64,000 nucleotides of DNA from CAWFFV01 sp963814985 (GCA_963814985.1 CAWFFV010000101.1:124001-188000), one strand, 5' to 3'. Counted from the first letter of the stretch, positions 9,224 to 19,379 are shown. Numbers and translations: made by a program. The notes: generated from the sequence alone by a model not told the origin.

Positions 9224-11014
9224 TTGTCTAAGCGAGAATTCACTGTTGCTGGTGAATACCACTATAACCGCTCCAGCTCTACACACTGGATTACTTCTCA
9301 TCTCTTGCGCTATAAACACTTTGTCATTGGTTTTATGTTGATGACCATACTGGCAAATGTACTCTACTCCTTTATCGCTATCCTCACAGGATCTGCTTTC
9401 AATGCAGTGCTACTCGGTGAAGCAGGTCGTAGTCAACTTGTGACCATTGCTGTGAGCCTTTTAGCTATCGTTCTGTTCCGAGGGGGAGTGGATATCGGCG
9501 CACGCTTCATGGCAGAGATACTAGGTAAGCGCTTTGCACGGGATGCGCGTGAGGAGTTATACTTGAGTTTGCTGGGCAAGAGTCAGACCTTTCATAATCG
9601 TCAGCGTGTCGGTGATGTAATGGCCCGCGCTTCTAACGATATGAATGAATTAAATAATATGGTTGTGCCTGGCTTCGATATCATCGTTGACTCGTTTACA
9701 AGCCTGATCGTGATTATGATCTTTATTGCCTTTCTCAATATACAACTCCTGCTGGCTCCCCTCATCTTCACGGTGCTGTTTTTGATCGCACTACGTGACT
9801 ACTCACGCAAACTCAATCCTGTTTCAAACCAGATGCGTGAACAGTTTGGTATAACAAATGCTATCTTGAATGAGGCAGTAGCCGGTATCGAAGTCGTCAA
9901 GGCCACTGCCCAGGAAGAGCAAGAGCAGTACAAATTCAGCGAGAACGCTGCCCGCTACCGTGATTACTTTGTCAAAAATGGGCAAATCCAGGGTCGCTAT
10001 CTGCCAACACTTCTGTTAGGAATTATGCTGGCACTGGCCTTCCTGCATGGTTTGTATCTGCTCTCACATCAACAAATCTCTATTGGCACTCTGGTAGCCT
10101 ACATGGGGCTGATGGTCAATCTGCGCTTTATCACTTTCATTTCTATCTGGACCTTTAGTCTTGTTCAATTAGGAGTCGCCGGAGCTGGACGCATTCTGGC
10201 CCTGATGAAAGAGGAAACTGAGTTAGATGAAAATGAGGCCGGTTATCGCGAGGCTATGCACGGAGATATTGTCTTTGAGAATGTGACCTTTAGCTATGGT
10301 ACCACTCCGATCTTAAAAGATATCTCTTTCCATGCTAAGCCAGGACAGACTATTGCTATTGTAGGACAAACAGGAGCTGGTAAGAGTAGTCTGACAAAAC
10401 TGGTTAACCGCATCTATGATGTCAGCGAGGGACGTATCCTTATCGACGGCGTCGCCGTCCATACATGGAGCCTGGATGCCTTGCGCTCCCAAATCTCCAC
10501 AATTGAGCAAGACATCTTTCTCTTCTCACGCTCTATTGCAGAGAATATTGCCTATGGATTGGGTCAGAAAGTGGATCAAGCCGCCATAGAGACGGCTGCG
10601 AAGGATGCTCAAGCTCACGAGTTCATTATGGACTTTAAAGATGGCTATGAGACGGTTATCGGGGAGCGCGGCGTGACCCTCTCAGGTGGACAGCGCCAGC
10701 GCATCGCTATTGCACGTGCCCTGCTTACCGACCCGCGTATCCTCATCCTGGACGACTCTACCAGCGCCATTGATAGCGCCACCGAGGATGAAATTCAGAA
10801 AGCTATCCGTCGCCTCCTACAAGGGCGTACGACCTTGCTGATTACACATCGCCTCTCGCAGATCCGTTGGGCCGATAGCATCCTGGTTTTGCGCCAGGGC
10901 CTGTTAATCGACCAGGGAACACATACCGAGTTGCTGGAGCGTTGCGACACATACCGTCGTATCTTCTCACATTATGAGAGTGCGGTGCCTGCAACTGCTA
11001 CTGGTGGCAATTAA
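9224..11014 (+). CDS. ABC exporter half-transporter, subunit 1 (degenerate-site NBD)
   Basis: This is a type IV exporter subunit with six membrane helices (residues about 30-310) followed by a nucleotide-binding domain. Walker A GQTGAGKSS is near residue 380, signature LSGGQRQR near 486, Walker B ILILDDSTSAID near 505 and the H-loop THRLS near 542. The residue after the Walker B aspartate is Asp, not the catalytic Glu, the mark of the non-hydrolytic site in heterodimeric exporters such as TM287/288 and BmrCD. The TTG at 9224 is preferred as start because GGAGG lies seven bases upstream. The second subunit starts 12 bp after the stop. The substrate is unknown; drugs or lipids are typical. Confidence 0.92.
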   Translation: MSKREFTVAGEYHYNRSSSTHWITSHLLRYKHFVIGFMLMTILANVLYSFIAILTGSAFNAVLLGEAGRSQLVTIAVSLLAIVLFRGGVDIGARFMAEILGKRFARDAREELYLSLLGKSQTFHNRQRVGDVMARASNDMNELNNMVVPGFDIIVDSFTSLIVIMIFIAFLNIQLLLAPLIFTVLFLIALRDYSRKLNPVSNQMREQFGITNAILNEAVAGIEVVKATAQEEQEQYKFSENAARYRDYFVKNGQIQGRYLPTLLLGIMLALAFLHGLYLLSHQQISIGTLVAYMGLMVNLRFITFISIWTFSLVQLGVAGAGRILALMKEETELDENEAGYREAMHGDIVFENVTFSYGTTPILKDISFHAKPGQTIAIVGQTGAGKSSLTKLVNRIYDVSEGRILIDGVAVHTWSLDALRSQISTIEQDIFLFSRSIAENIAYGLGQKVDQAAIETAAKDAQAHEFIMDFKDGYETVIGERGVTLSGGQRQRIAIARALLTDPRILILDDSTSAIDSATEDEIQKAIRRLLQGRTTLLITHRLSQIRWADSILVLRQGLLIDQGTHTELLERCDTYRRIFSHYESAVPATATGGN

Positions 11015-11026
11015 AGGAGAAAACGT

Positions 11027-12868
11027 ATGGGCTTTATTATGGATGGTCTGGATGCAGAAGCATACGATCGAACTTACTCTGACCGTCAGTTGCTTGCTCG
11101 CATCATCAACTACTTTCGGCCTAAACTGTCTATCATGTTGCTTGTCAGCACACTGGTGATACTCACTTCATTGTTGGACGCAGCATTTCCCATCTTGATA
11201 GCCTACAGTGTCGATACTATGGTCACCTCCCTGGCACTACAAGCCACAATCTGGTTGATCGGCTTAATCACATTAGCCACCACACTCTCCTGGACGGCAA
11301 ATCTGTTTCGCCAATGGTTTACAGCCCGTGCAGTGGGCGATGTCGTCTTGCAATTACGCAATGATGCCTTTAGTGCAGTGATGTCGCGTGATATGTCCTT
11401 CTTTGATGAATTTTCATCTGGCAAGATTGTCAGTCGCGTGACCTCTGACACAGAAAACTTCGCTACGGTTGTCACTCTTACACTCAACCTGCTCAGCCAA
11501 TTCTTGCTATTCTTCCTGGTAGTAGGCGTCCTCTTCATCAGAAATGTACATCTTGCTCTGCTGACCTGCATCATTGTCCCTGCCATCGTTGCAGTTGCGC
11601 TGGGCTTTCGCCGTATCGCTCGTATCTCGACACAACGTTCACAGCGTTCACTGGCGCGGGTCAATGCGAATGTGCAGGAGGTCATTAGTGGTATCACTAT
11701 TGCAAAGAACTTCCGACAAGAGCAGAACATGTACGATGATTTCAAGAAGGTGAATCAACAATCATACCATGTAAATGTGCGCTCTGGTTTCCTTTACAAT
11801 GGCGTTTTCCCCATACTGGTGGTCATTGCAAACATCGGCACAACCATTGTCGTTTACTTTGGGGGCATGGATGTACTGAACAAGAATATCTCAGCAGGTG
11901 ACTGGTTTCTCTTTGTGCAAAGTATCGGTCTCCTCTGGTTTCCTTTGACAAGCATTGCCTCATTTTGGAGTCAGTTTCAACTGGGTCTGGCAGCCAGTGA
12001 ACGTGTCTTCGCACTGCTAGATGCAGAGCCACGTGTACGTCAGGTGGATCATTTGCCAGTGCCACGCCTGACAGGGAAAATCGAGTTCAAAGATGTGCTC
12101 TTTAGCTATGATGACCGACAAACGGTGCTCCCAAATTTCAATCTCTCTATCCCAGCAGGTGAGACGGTAGCTTTTGTGGGACATACGGGGGCTGGTAAGT
12201 CAAGCCTGGGCAAGCTCGTTGCTCGCTTTTACGAGTTCCAGGGGGGACAACTGCTGATTGACGGATGTGACATACGTACCTTCGATTTGCATGACTATCA
12301 CCATCACATAGGAGTAGTGCCACAGGTGCCATTTCTCTTCTCTGGTACTGTCGCCGACAATATCCGTTATGCTCGACCACAGGCGACCGATGAAGAAGTT
12401 GCCGCAGTAGCTCAGCAGATCGGTGGAGGTGATTGGCTTGAGGCATTACCACAAGGCCTGGAGACGATGGTGGGGGAAGAAGGCAAAGCGCTTTCGATGG
12501 GACAACGACAACTCGTCGCGCTGGCCCGCGTGCTCTTACAGGATCCCTCCATCATTATCCTGGACGAAGCTACAGCTAGCGTTGATCCCCTCACCGAGGC
12601 CCAGATTCAAGAAGGGTTAGATATTGTCTTGAAGGATAGGACAGCGATCATCATCGCCCATCGCCTCTCTACGATTAGACATGCCGACCGTATCATTGTA
12701 CTCAATCGAGGCCGTATCGTTGAGGAGGGAAATCACGAGACATTGATGGGTCAGGGAGAACACTACGCACAACTCTATAATACCTATTTTCGACATCAGT
12801 CACCAGACTATAAGCCCGGCGAGGGCTTCGTGCCAGTTCTGCTTCCTCTAGCAGACGGTGCTGCATAG
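11027..12868 (+). CDS. ABC exporter half-transporter, subunit 2 (catalytic-site NBD)
   Basis: This 613-residue exporter subunit pairs with the upstream gene. Six membrane helices are followed by Walker A GHTGAGKSS near residue 384, a variant signature LSMGQRQL near 488 and a normal Walker B IIILDEATASVD near 507 with catalytic Glu. In a heterodimer the intact Walker B here would face the intact LSGGQ of subunit 1. Its altered LSMGQ would complete the degenerate site with subunit 1's Asp. The two changes therefore fall in the same composite ATP site. AAAGGAG precedes the ATG at 11027. The about 25-residue C-terminal extension after the H-loop is unremarkable. Confidence 0.93.
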   Translation: MGFIMDGLDAEAYDRTYSDRQLLARIINYFRPKLSIMLLVSTLVILTSLLDAAFPILIAYSVDTMVTSLALQATIWLIGLITLATTLSWTANLFRQWFTARAVGDVVLQLRNDAFSAVMSRDMSFFDEFSSGKIVSRVTSDTENFATVVTLTLNLLSQFLLFFLVVGVLFIRNVHLALLTCIIVPAIVAVALGFRRIARISTQRSQRSLARVNANVQEVISGITIAKNFRQEQNMYDDFKKVNQQSYHVNVRSGFLYNGVFPILVVIANIGTTIVVYFGGMDVLNKNISAGDWFLFVQSIGLLWFPLTSIASFWSQFQLGLAASERVFALLDAEPRVRQVDHLPVPRLTGKIEFKDVLFSYDDRQTVLPNFNLSIPAGETVAFVGHTGAGKSSLGKLVARFYEFQGGQLLIDGCDIRTFDLHDYHHHIGVVPQVPFLFSGTVADNIRYARPQATDEEVAAVAQQIGGGDWLEALPQGLETMVGEEGKALSMGQRQLVALARVLLQDPSIIILDEATASVDPLTEAQIQEGLDIVLKDRTAIIIAHRLSTIRHADRIIVLNRGRIVEEGNHETLMGQGEHYAQLYNTYFRHQSPDYKPGEGFVPVLLPLADGAA

Positions 12869-12910
12869 ATCTATGCGGAGCAAGCTGCTTGCTCCTCCCT
12901 AGAGAAAGTC

Positions 12911-13100
12911 GTAACTACTCAGGTCTGCTCCCCACCTGCGGTGGGGCACTCTCGTTTTGTGTGGGTTTTGTTGCCCGTGGCGGAGGTTGCGTCGCAACCT
13001 CCGCTACGGGCAACAAAACCCACACAAAACGGCTGGCGAACTGCCTACGGCAGTGAGGAGTCAAAAAAGGACATCTGAATAGTTACGGGATGACTTATGA
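12911..13100 (+). repeat. cloverleaf palindromic element, copy D
   Basis: The outer left end GTAACTACTCAGGTCTGC is at 12911-12928. Side hairpin CCCCACC-TGC-GGTGGGG lies at 12930-12946. The central arms, 38 bp at 12954-12991 and 12993-13030, have a single G-T mismatch. Side hairpin ACTGCC-TAC-GGCAGT is at 13040-13054. The right outer end ATCTGAATAGTTAC is followed by GGGATGACTTATGA, the terminus shared with copies E and F. Both side hairpins carry paired substitutions relative to copy A. The element occupies most of the 12869-13230 intergenic region. Confidence 0.85.
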
Positions 13101-13230
13101 AGTAGAGGAAAGATACAGATATTAGAGAAGATCAGGTCACTCATGTAAATTCCAGCCCGATGCAACGTGTACCTAAAAGATAGAGTATAGATAGTCATCC
13201 AGATTATTTCAGTCCAGAAGAGGCTCTCTT

Positions 13231-14883
13231 ATGCAAGCAACACACCTCTCACGTAAACAGTACTTCAACATTGGATTTCTTGCCGGACTGGTGGCAGGTA
13301 TTGTGGCCGGTCTCGTAATGCTTCTCTTAAGCATCACAGTGGGTGGTATCTCACTGCCGGAGGTTCTCGGTTCGGCTATAACTGCACTAATGCCCCCATC
13401 CGCTTTTCAATATCTCCATGAACTGATTGGTGGTGATGCTAAATATTACCTCTTCTATATCATTCTCGTAGGACAATGTCTGGTTTTTGCATTGGGTGGA
13501 GGACTTTATAATATCATTGTCAGATCATCTCCACTCAAACAGCGTAACGATTTACACTCCTGGAGAGATGGTCTCTTCCTCGTCCTGGCTCTCTGGTTAC
13601 TCACTGGCCTGGTGCTTCTACCGCTGACTGGTGCGGGTCTCTTTGGAGCAGCGCTGACGTTTGGCGTCGGCAATACGATGTTCAGGCTAGCTGTGATTGG
13701 TCTGGTCTTTGGTTTCGTGTTCGTTCCAGTACAGAATTGGTTGGTGATACGTCACCAGCAAGCAGAGCAAGCCATGGGAGAAGATGGCATGGAGGAGAGG
13801 GAACAGGCACGACGCACCCTGTTGCTACGTGGAGCCGGGTTAATTGGTTTGAGTGTATTCGGTGTGCTGGCATGGCGCTTTATCACCAAAGGCGGCACTA
13901 CTTCGTCGAGTATATCTGTCCCACAACTCATCCAAAATTATAAGAATAAGGTCGTCCCACCTCCTATCCCCAATTATGGGACAATACAACCTGTACCCTA
14001 TCTTACGGCAGAAATCACACCCAACGACCAATATTATATCGTCTCCAAAAATCTCATCGCTGATCCGACAGTCAACGCCAGTACATGGCATCTTACTGTA
14101 GATGGGCTGGTTGCACACCCCTATATGATGACCTACAACGAGTTGCTGACCTTGCCAATAAAGCAGCAATATGAGTCAATGATGTGTATTAGCAATGATG
14201 TCGGCGGCGACTATATGAGCAATGCGCGATGGGAAGGCATTCCTCTGGTAACTGTCCTGGCACGTGCCGGGGCTATCAAACCGGGTGCCAGCAAGGTTGT
14301 ACTCTATGCAGCAGACGATTATAGCGATAGTATTCACCTCTCCAAAGCGCTAGAATCGACAACACTCCTGGCTGTACGTATGAATGGTGAGACGCTTCCA
14401 CAGGGGCATGGCTTTCCGGTGCGTCTTCTGGTTCCTGGCATCTATGGAATGAAGCATGTGAAGTGGATTACACGTATCGAAGTAGTAAACACTGACTACC
14501 AGGGATACTGGCAGCAACGAGGTTGGAGTGATCCTGCTCCCATCCGCATGAACTCACGTATTGATACTCCCCTGGCTGGCTCAAAGCTGACAGCTAATCA
14601 GCCCACATATATTGCAGGCGTGGCCTTCTCAGGAAACAAAGGGATTAGTGAGGTAGATGTCAGCCTTGATGAGGGCCATACATGGCAACGTGCGACTCTA
14701 AAACGTCCACTTTCTGCGCTTACCTGGGTTTTATGGGAACTTCCCTGGCAACCAAAAGCCGGATCATATACCATCGTCGTACGAGCAATCGATTTGCAGG
14801 GCAACGTGCAAGATTCACATGTGCAACCACCAGCACCAGATGGTTCATCAGGTTACCATACCATCAATGTTACGGTAAGTTAA
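13231..14883 (+). CDS. membrane-anchored molybdopterin-dependent oxidoreductase (sulfite oxidase/YedY superfamily)
   Basis: This is a 550-residue protein. Residues 1-230 contain about six hydrophobic segments, including a long helix at 14-36. A sulfite-oxidase-type molybdopterin domain follows (residues about 265-445) with the molybdenum-ligand cysteine at C319 in MMCISND, and GHGFPVRLLVPGIYGMKHVKW near 390. A C-terminal Mo-co dimerisation/Ig-like domain (residues 455-550) has SEVDVSLDEGHTW. The catalytic part would lie outside the membrane. A membrane domain fused to the enzyme suggests direct coupling to a respiratory carrier, but the substrate cannot be told from sequence. moeA, at 31244, serves cofactor assembly. 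Confidence 0.85.
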   Translation: MQATHLSRKQYFNIGFLAGLVAGIVAGLVMLLLSITVGGISLPEVLGSAITALMPPSAFQYLHELIGGDAKYYLFYIILVGQCLVFALGGGLYNIIVRSSPLKQRNDLHSWRDGLFLVLALWLLTGLVLLPLTGAGLFGAALTFGVGNTMFRLAVIGLVFGFVFVPVQNWLVIRHQQAEQAMGEDGMEEREQARRTLLLRGAGLIGLSVFGVLAWRFITKGGTTSSSISVPQLIQNYKNKVVPPPIPNYGTIQPVPYLTAEITPNDQYYIVSKNLIADPTVNASTWHLTVDGLVAHPYMMTYNELLTLPIKQQYESMMCISNDVGGDYMSNARWEGIPLVTVLARAGAIKPGASKVVLYAADDYSDSIHLSKALESTTLLAVRMNGETLPQGHGFPVRLLVPGIYGMKHVKWITRIEVVNTDYQGYWQQRGWSDPAPIRMNSRIDTPLAGSKLTANQPTYIAGVAFSGNKGISEVDVSLDEGHTWQRATLKRPLSALTWVLWELPWQPKAGSYTIVVRAIDLQGNVQDSHVQPPAPDGSSGYHTINVTVS

Positions 14884-15127
14884 GTCCCATCAATCGATGC
14901 AGAGATAGCCAAAATGTACATGTGAGTACTGCATTTGTAACGTTTCTATATGTAACCCGTTATTTATATATAGGGAATATGTTCGCTTTAGCTTTTTCTC
15001 TCAAGTATCGCAAGTTGGGAAAGTAAACACACAGCATAGCCTGTGAGCATTGTAACTTGCGATTGCAGACTAAATTGGTGATGGATGTTCAGGGGGCAGG
15101 GTGCCTACATATAAAGGATTCAAGATT

Positions 15128-15355
15128 ATGGTGCGGCAATGTGCATGGTGTTTGCGCTTGATGAATGGCACGGGAGAACGGGTCTCTCTTTTGCCACAAC
15201 CCAAGCTCTATGAGGCGAGTCATGGGATGTGTAGTATCTGTGGCACCCAGTGGATGGAGCAGGTTCTGCAAGAAATAGCTTCTCAAGAGAGAACTCGATG
15301 GACTGAAGATGATATTAGCGATGAAGCCGAGTCTCTCTCAGAACTAACTACTTAG
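15128..15355 (+). CDS. small CxxC...CxxC zinc-binding protein
   Basis: This is a 75-residue protein with QCAWC near residue 5 and GMCSICG near residue 36, then an acidic C-terminus. The pattern C-A-W-C followed by HG-x-C-x-x-C resembles the small cysteine motif found at the ends of PAS or receiver proteins (CAYCKKIRD...HGICP), so it may be a stand-alone zinc knuckle. I start at the ATG at 15128 with AAAGGA nine bases upstream. The last codons and the stop lie inside the start of the repeat element that follows (copy E), so the native C-terminus may have been altered by insertion. Confidence 0.65.
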   Translation: MVRQCAWCLRLMNGTGERVSLLPQPKLYEASHGMCSICGTQWMEQVLQEIASQERTRWTEDDISDEAESLSELTT

Positions 15356-15499
15356 ACTTTTTTCCAGATTCCTCAGCGCCTTCGGCGCTTCGCAGGTTGT
15401 TTTATGTGGGTGGCGGTGTTTGCGCCGCAACCCACATAAAACAAGAGCGAGCCACCGCAGGTGGTGAGGGTACCTGAATAGTTACTGGGATGGCTTATG
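15344..15499 (-). repeat. cloverleaf palindromic element, copy E (reverse orientation, central arm deleted)
   Basis: Side hairpin AGCGCC-TTC-GGCGCT lies at 15375-15389. The central hairpin keeps only 15-bp arms at 15397-15411 and 15430-15444, with an asymmetric interior that lost about nine bases. Side hairpin CCACC-GCA-GGTGG lies at 15452-15464 and outer end ACCTGAATAGTTAC near 15472-15485. It is followed by a GGGATGGCTTATGG terminus. The other outer end, CTAACTACTTAGACT, overlaps the preceding gene's stop codon. Confidence 0.8.
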
Positions 15500-15505
15500 G
15501 CATGA

Positions 15506-16210
15506 TTATACTTTAATGTCCTCGTACACGATAGCGCGTTTGACCTGCTCAATCAAGTCCGTTACGGGGATATTTCGTGGACAGGCATCGGAACAGTTAA
15601 AGATCGTGCGACAACGCCAGACACCATCGCGTTTCCCCAAAATAGCCAGACGCTCAGCTCCTCCCTGGTCACGGCTGTCGAAGATAAAGCGGTGCGCATT
15701 CACAATCGAAGCTGGACCAACCCAATCTGGATTTGCCCATATCGATGGGCAGGAGCCAGTACAAGCTCCACAAAGAATACATTTTGTCCCTTCGTCGTAA
15801 CGTGCACGCTCCTCAGGACTTTGCAGGCGCTCTGTCCCTGGCTCATTATCGTAGTTGATCAGATATGGTTTGACCGATTTATATTTATTGAAGAACGGGT
15901 CCATGTCAACAACAAGATCTTTAATCACTGAAAAGCCTAGCATTGGCTCAATAGTCACTTTATTGCCTACGTCGCGCATCAGCACTTTACAGGCCAGGCG
16001 GTTACGACCATTGATGCGCATGGCATCTGAGCCACAGACACCATGAGCGCAGGAACGGCGATAGGTCAGAGTACCATCCATCGTCCATTTGATGGTATTC
16101 AAGGCATCCAACAAGCGATCAATGGGATCAGCTTCGACGCGAAATTCATCCCAATACGGCTTGCTATCGCTTTCAGGATCGTAGCGCCTAATACGTATCT
16201 GTACATTCAT
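15506..16210 (-). CDS. sdhB: succinate dehydrogenase/fumarate reductase iron-sulfur subunit
   Basis: This subunit passes electrons from the flavoprotein to the membrane anchor through three iron-sulfur clusters. The [2Fe-2S] ligands are in SCAHGVCGSDAM plus the later ACK. The [4Fe-4S] motif is CILCGACTGSCP near residue 145. The third cluster uses CRTIFNCSDACPRNIP near residue 205. Length is 234 residues, typical. The ATG at 16210 has GGAG eight bases upstream and follows the sdhA stop by 11 bp. It is the last gene of sdhCDAB. Confidence 0.95.
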   Translation of the reverse strand: MNVQIRIRRYDPESDSKPYWDEFRVEADPIDRLLDALNTIKWTMDGTLTYRRSCAHGVCGSDAMRINGRNRLACKVLMRDVGNKVTIEPMLGFSVIKDLVVDMDPFFNKYKSVKPYLINYDNEPGTERLQSPEERARYDEGTKCILCGACTGSCPSIWANPDWVGPASIVNAHRFIFDSRDQGGAERLAILGKRDGVWRCRTIFNCSDACPRNIPVTDLIEQVKRAIVYEDIKV

Positions 16211-16221
16211 CAACTTCTCCT

Positions 16222-17958
16222 CTAGTATTTTCGTTCCTTGGGTTTGAATACGGGATCATCAATGAGTATGACATCTTTGTAATCTAGCCGAACATCTTGT
16301 GCTCTTGCTCCTTTATAGGCCAGGGTATGCTTGAGCCAGTTTGCATCGTCACGTTTCTGATAATCAAGGCGGAAGTGAGCGCCTCTACTCTCCTTACGAG
16401 CCAATGCACCATGGGTCGTCGCTTCAGCACAATCAAGGAGGAAACCCAGTTCGATAGCTTCGACCAGTTCAGTGTTGAAACGTTTGCCTTTGTCTTGCAG
16501 TTGTATCTTCTTATACGCATCTTGCAAACCAGCCAGGGTATCGATGGCATGGTGTAAACCACGCTCAATGCGTTCAACAAAGACATTTTCGTCCATCTCG
16601 TTCTGCATTGTCAGAGCGTACACGCGCCGCCGATTCGCCACCAGTCGAGCTATACAGACGATCCACCATCTCTCGTGAATAGGCTTCTGACTCGGGTGGA
16701 AGAGGAGCATGATCATTCTCAGCGATAAATTGTGCCATGTGTTTACCTGCGCGTCGCCCAAACACGATAAGATCTACCAGCGAGTTCGTGCCCAGACGAT
16801 TTGCGCCGTGTACCGAGACACAGGCTACCTCACCAGCAGCATAGAAACCTGGAAGCGGTGTCCACTTGCGATCGATAACAACACGCGCATCAACATCGGT
16901 AGGGATACCACCCATAGCATAGTGTGCAGTCGGCTGGATCGGCACAGGCTCGGTAATTGGCTCAACGCCTAGATAGTTACGTGCAAAATCAGTGATATCC
17001 GGCAGTTTTTCAGCAATCTTCTTTGCGCCCAGATGCCGGACATCCAGGTAAACATAATCTTTTCCATCAACGCCATTGCCGTCTTTGATCTCCTGGACAA
17101 TACAACGCGAAACGATATCGCGGGGAGCCAGATCTTTAAGCGTTGGCATGTAGCGTTCCATAAAGTACTCGCCTTTGCCGTTGAGAATTTTACCACCCTC
17201 ACCACGTGCAGCCTCACTCAACAGGACGCCAACTTTATAGATACCCGTAGGATGGAACTGGTACATCTCCATGTCCTGCAAGGGAATTCCTCTGCGGTAG
17301 GCAATCGACATACCATCACCCATACAGGCAAAGGCATTACTGGTGACACGCCATGCTCGACCATAGCCACCTGTAGCGAAGAGGACTGCCTTTGCATGGA
17401 AGGTATGAATCTCTCCAGTACGAATTTCCAGGGCCACAACCCCACAGCTCTGCCCATCATTGACCAGTAAGTCCAGGACGAGATACTCATTGAAGAAACG
17501 AACCTGGTTCTTGATGGCACTTTGATACATAGTCTGAAGGATCATATGCCCGGTACGGTCAGCCGCATAACAGGCACGACGAACGGGACCTTCACCAAAG
17601 TTGCGCGTGTGCCCACCAAAACGGCGCTGATCAATACGCCCATCCTCCGTTCGATTGAAGGGAAGGCCACGATGCTCCAACTCATAGACAGCATCGATAG
17701 CTTCACGAGTCAGGATTTCTGCCGCTGGTTGATCTACCAGATAGTCGCCACCCTTGACGGTATCATACATATGCCACTTCCAGTGGTCTTCTTCCTGGTT
17801 ACCAAGAGCAGCTGCCACACCACCCTGCGCCGCCCCCGTATGAGAGCGAGTGGGATAAACTTTGTGAGCACCGCGACACTGGCATTGGGCAACTGCATCG
17901 CCGCCATCAAACCGGCACCACCTGAGCCAACAATGACCACATCAAATTTATGGTACAT
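16222..17958 (-). CDS. sdhA: succinate dehydrogenase/fumarate reductase flavoprotein subunit, frameshifted twice
   Basis: This is the FAD-bearing catalytic subunit that interconverts succinate and fumarate. It starts at the ATG at 17958 with AAGGA upstream and reads VVIVGSGGAGLMAA (FAD-binding). One A appears missing near 17861-17863. Restoring it gives the conserved YPTRSHTGAAQGGV with the FAD-linking histidine. The main part includes AACYAADRTGH, HPTG and HGANRLGTNSLVD with its active-site residues. A second shift, probably one extra base, lies at 16605-16617; past it KGKRFNTELVEAIELGFLLD and ALARKESRGAH are intact. Length is 1737 nt, divisible by three, as expected for one loss and one gain. 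With both corrected the protein has about 578 residues. Confidence 0.92.
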
Positions 17959-18396
17959 ATGATTATCCTTAATTCCTGATTTACCAATACATTGCGGACC
18001 CAAACTCCCGCAACAGGATGGAAAGTAACCAGTGTGATCGTTCCTAGCATAAAGAAGACCACCGTTGTAATGTCGCAGCAGAGCGACAATAAAATGAGAC
18101 GCGTTCTCGGACTTCGTACATAGTCATCAATGACTACACGCAGGCCATTCATCCCATGAGTCAGGGCCAGGGTCAACAAGAGCCAGTCGAAAAGCCGCCA
18201 GAACGGATTCGCGTAACGCATAGCCACAAAATCATAAGTTGTACATGCAACATCATTGGTCACATGCATAATGAAAAGATGGACAATGAGCAAGAAATAT
18301 GAGTAAAATGCCAGAAACGCGGAAGAAATACCAGGAAAAGGTTTCAAATCCGCCACTTGATGGACGTGGACCATATCCAGTCGAGACACGTAACAT
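17907..18396 (-). CDS. sdhD: succinate dehydrogenase membrane anchor, second subunit, frameshifted near 18281-18295
   Basis: This hydrophobic subunit helps bind haem b and quinone. The ATG at 18396 follows GAGGAG and begins a frame reading GGFETFSWYFFRVSGILLIF, as expected for this family's first helix. The rest (HLFIMHVTNDV, FWRLFDWLLLTLALTHGMNGLRVVIDDY) lies in another frame. One extra base near 18281-18295 explains the break, and the 490-nt length fits. The haem-ligand histidine is in ALTHGMNGLR. The stop lies 52 bp inside sdhA, an unusually long overlap that may itself be an artefact. About 163 residues with three to four helices. Confidence 0.8.
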
Positions 18397-18470
18397 GAAT
18401 GTTCTCCTCATGTAGGGACGCATGGCCCCTATTCGTTATATGAGCTTTCGACTTCCTACCAAATACCTCT

Positions 18471-18854
18471 TTAGTGGTTGTTTGCTGCCGGCAGATGAAA
18501 GAACCAGGAACCCACAGGCAGAAGCACAAAGTAGGCAAAAGGAATGAAAGCAAGAATAGTGATCGCCATCACGATGGCAAACATCACCTTCTGATAGAGA
18601 ACCCCCTTGCCCCAAAAGTCGATTAACACGATGCGCACACCGTTAGTTGCATGTAATAAAACAGCACCAATTAAGGCCAGGGATAGCAGACGCACTATCA
18701 CACTGTCAAAGAGTAAGATACCATCATTGTAAACTTTGGGGCCAAAGCCTAGCAGCGAGATATCAACGAGGTGAATAAATAAGAAGAGAAGAATACCCAG
18801 TCCTGTCACGCGATGAAATAGCCAGGACCACATGCCAGATTGACCTTTGTACAT
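18471..18854 (-). CDS. sdhC: succinate dehydrogenase cytochrome b subunit
   Basis: This is the first gene of the sdhCDAB operon. It has 127 residues with three membrane helices and the family motifs WSWLFHRVTGLGI near residue 10 and LLHATNGVRIVLIDFW near residue 80, where the His is the probable haem b ligand. The ATG at 18854 has GAGG six bases upstream; an in-frame ATG 22 codons earlier is less likely. It acts with SdhD to carry electrons between SdhB and quinone. Confidence 0.9.
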   Translation of the reverse strand: MYKGQSGMWSWLFHRVTGLGILLFLFIHLVDISLLGFGPKVYNDGILLFDSVIVRLLSLALIGAVLLHATNGVRIVLIDFWGKGVLYQKVMFAIVMAITILAFIPFAYFVLLPVGSWFFHLPAANNH

Positions 18855-19379
18855 CTTTTCCTCGATTCTGAGGGCGGGAGATAGGGCATGAAGCAATGAG
18901 ACAGGTAGAGGGATGCACAATCTCCCTGAAGAGATATATTACTCTAAGACGTAAGCCCTGCATTGTTTCTTCGGCCTCCTGGCCTGGCTCTCGCCCATTC
19001 TAACATCCACACGGGGTATGACTCTAAGGATGGTTACAAGCTGATCAACACTAGTATCATCTGCATTCAGTTCACCAACTGTTTACGATCTACCCAACAA
19101 ACACATCAACTCCTCTGCCTGCTCCCTTAGCTTCAACGCTCGAATAAACGAACACCCCGCAGTGCATACCAAATTGGTTGACGTTGTATACCTATTATAC
19201 TGCGCAGGGGGAGCACACGCAAACATTAAGCTCATTAACTAAACTCAGAATGCTAACAAACTTCTCATTCCAATTTACCCGAAAATAGTGTATGTTTAAC
19301 CCGCCCTTTTCTCTGCCTCCCAACTGTAACCCCTTGCGTAATAATACTTACCAGGACCAATCTCGTCGACATCCAGCCG
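18855..19379. other. divergent intergenic region between sdhC and ECF sigma gene
   Basis: This stretch of about 525 bp has no supportable gene. It should contain the promoters of the sdh operon and of the sigma-factor operon. I see no element copy and no strong terminator in it. An AT-rich section near 19190-19290 is the likeliest promoter area, but I cannot place boxes with confidence. Confidence 0.4.
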
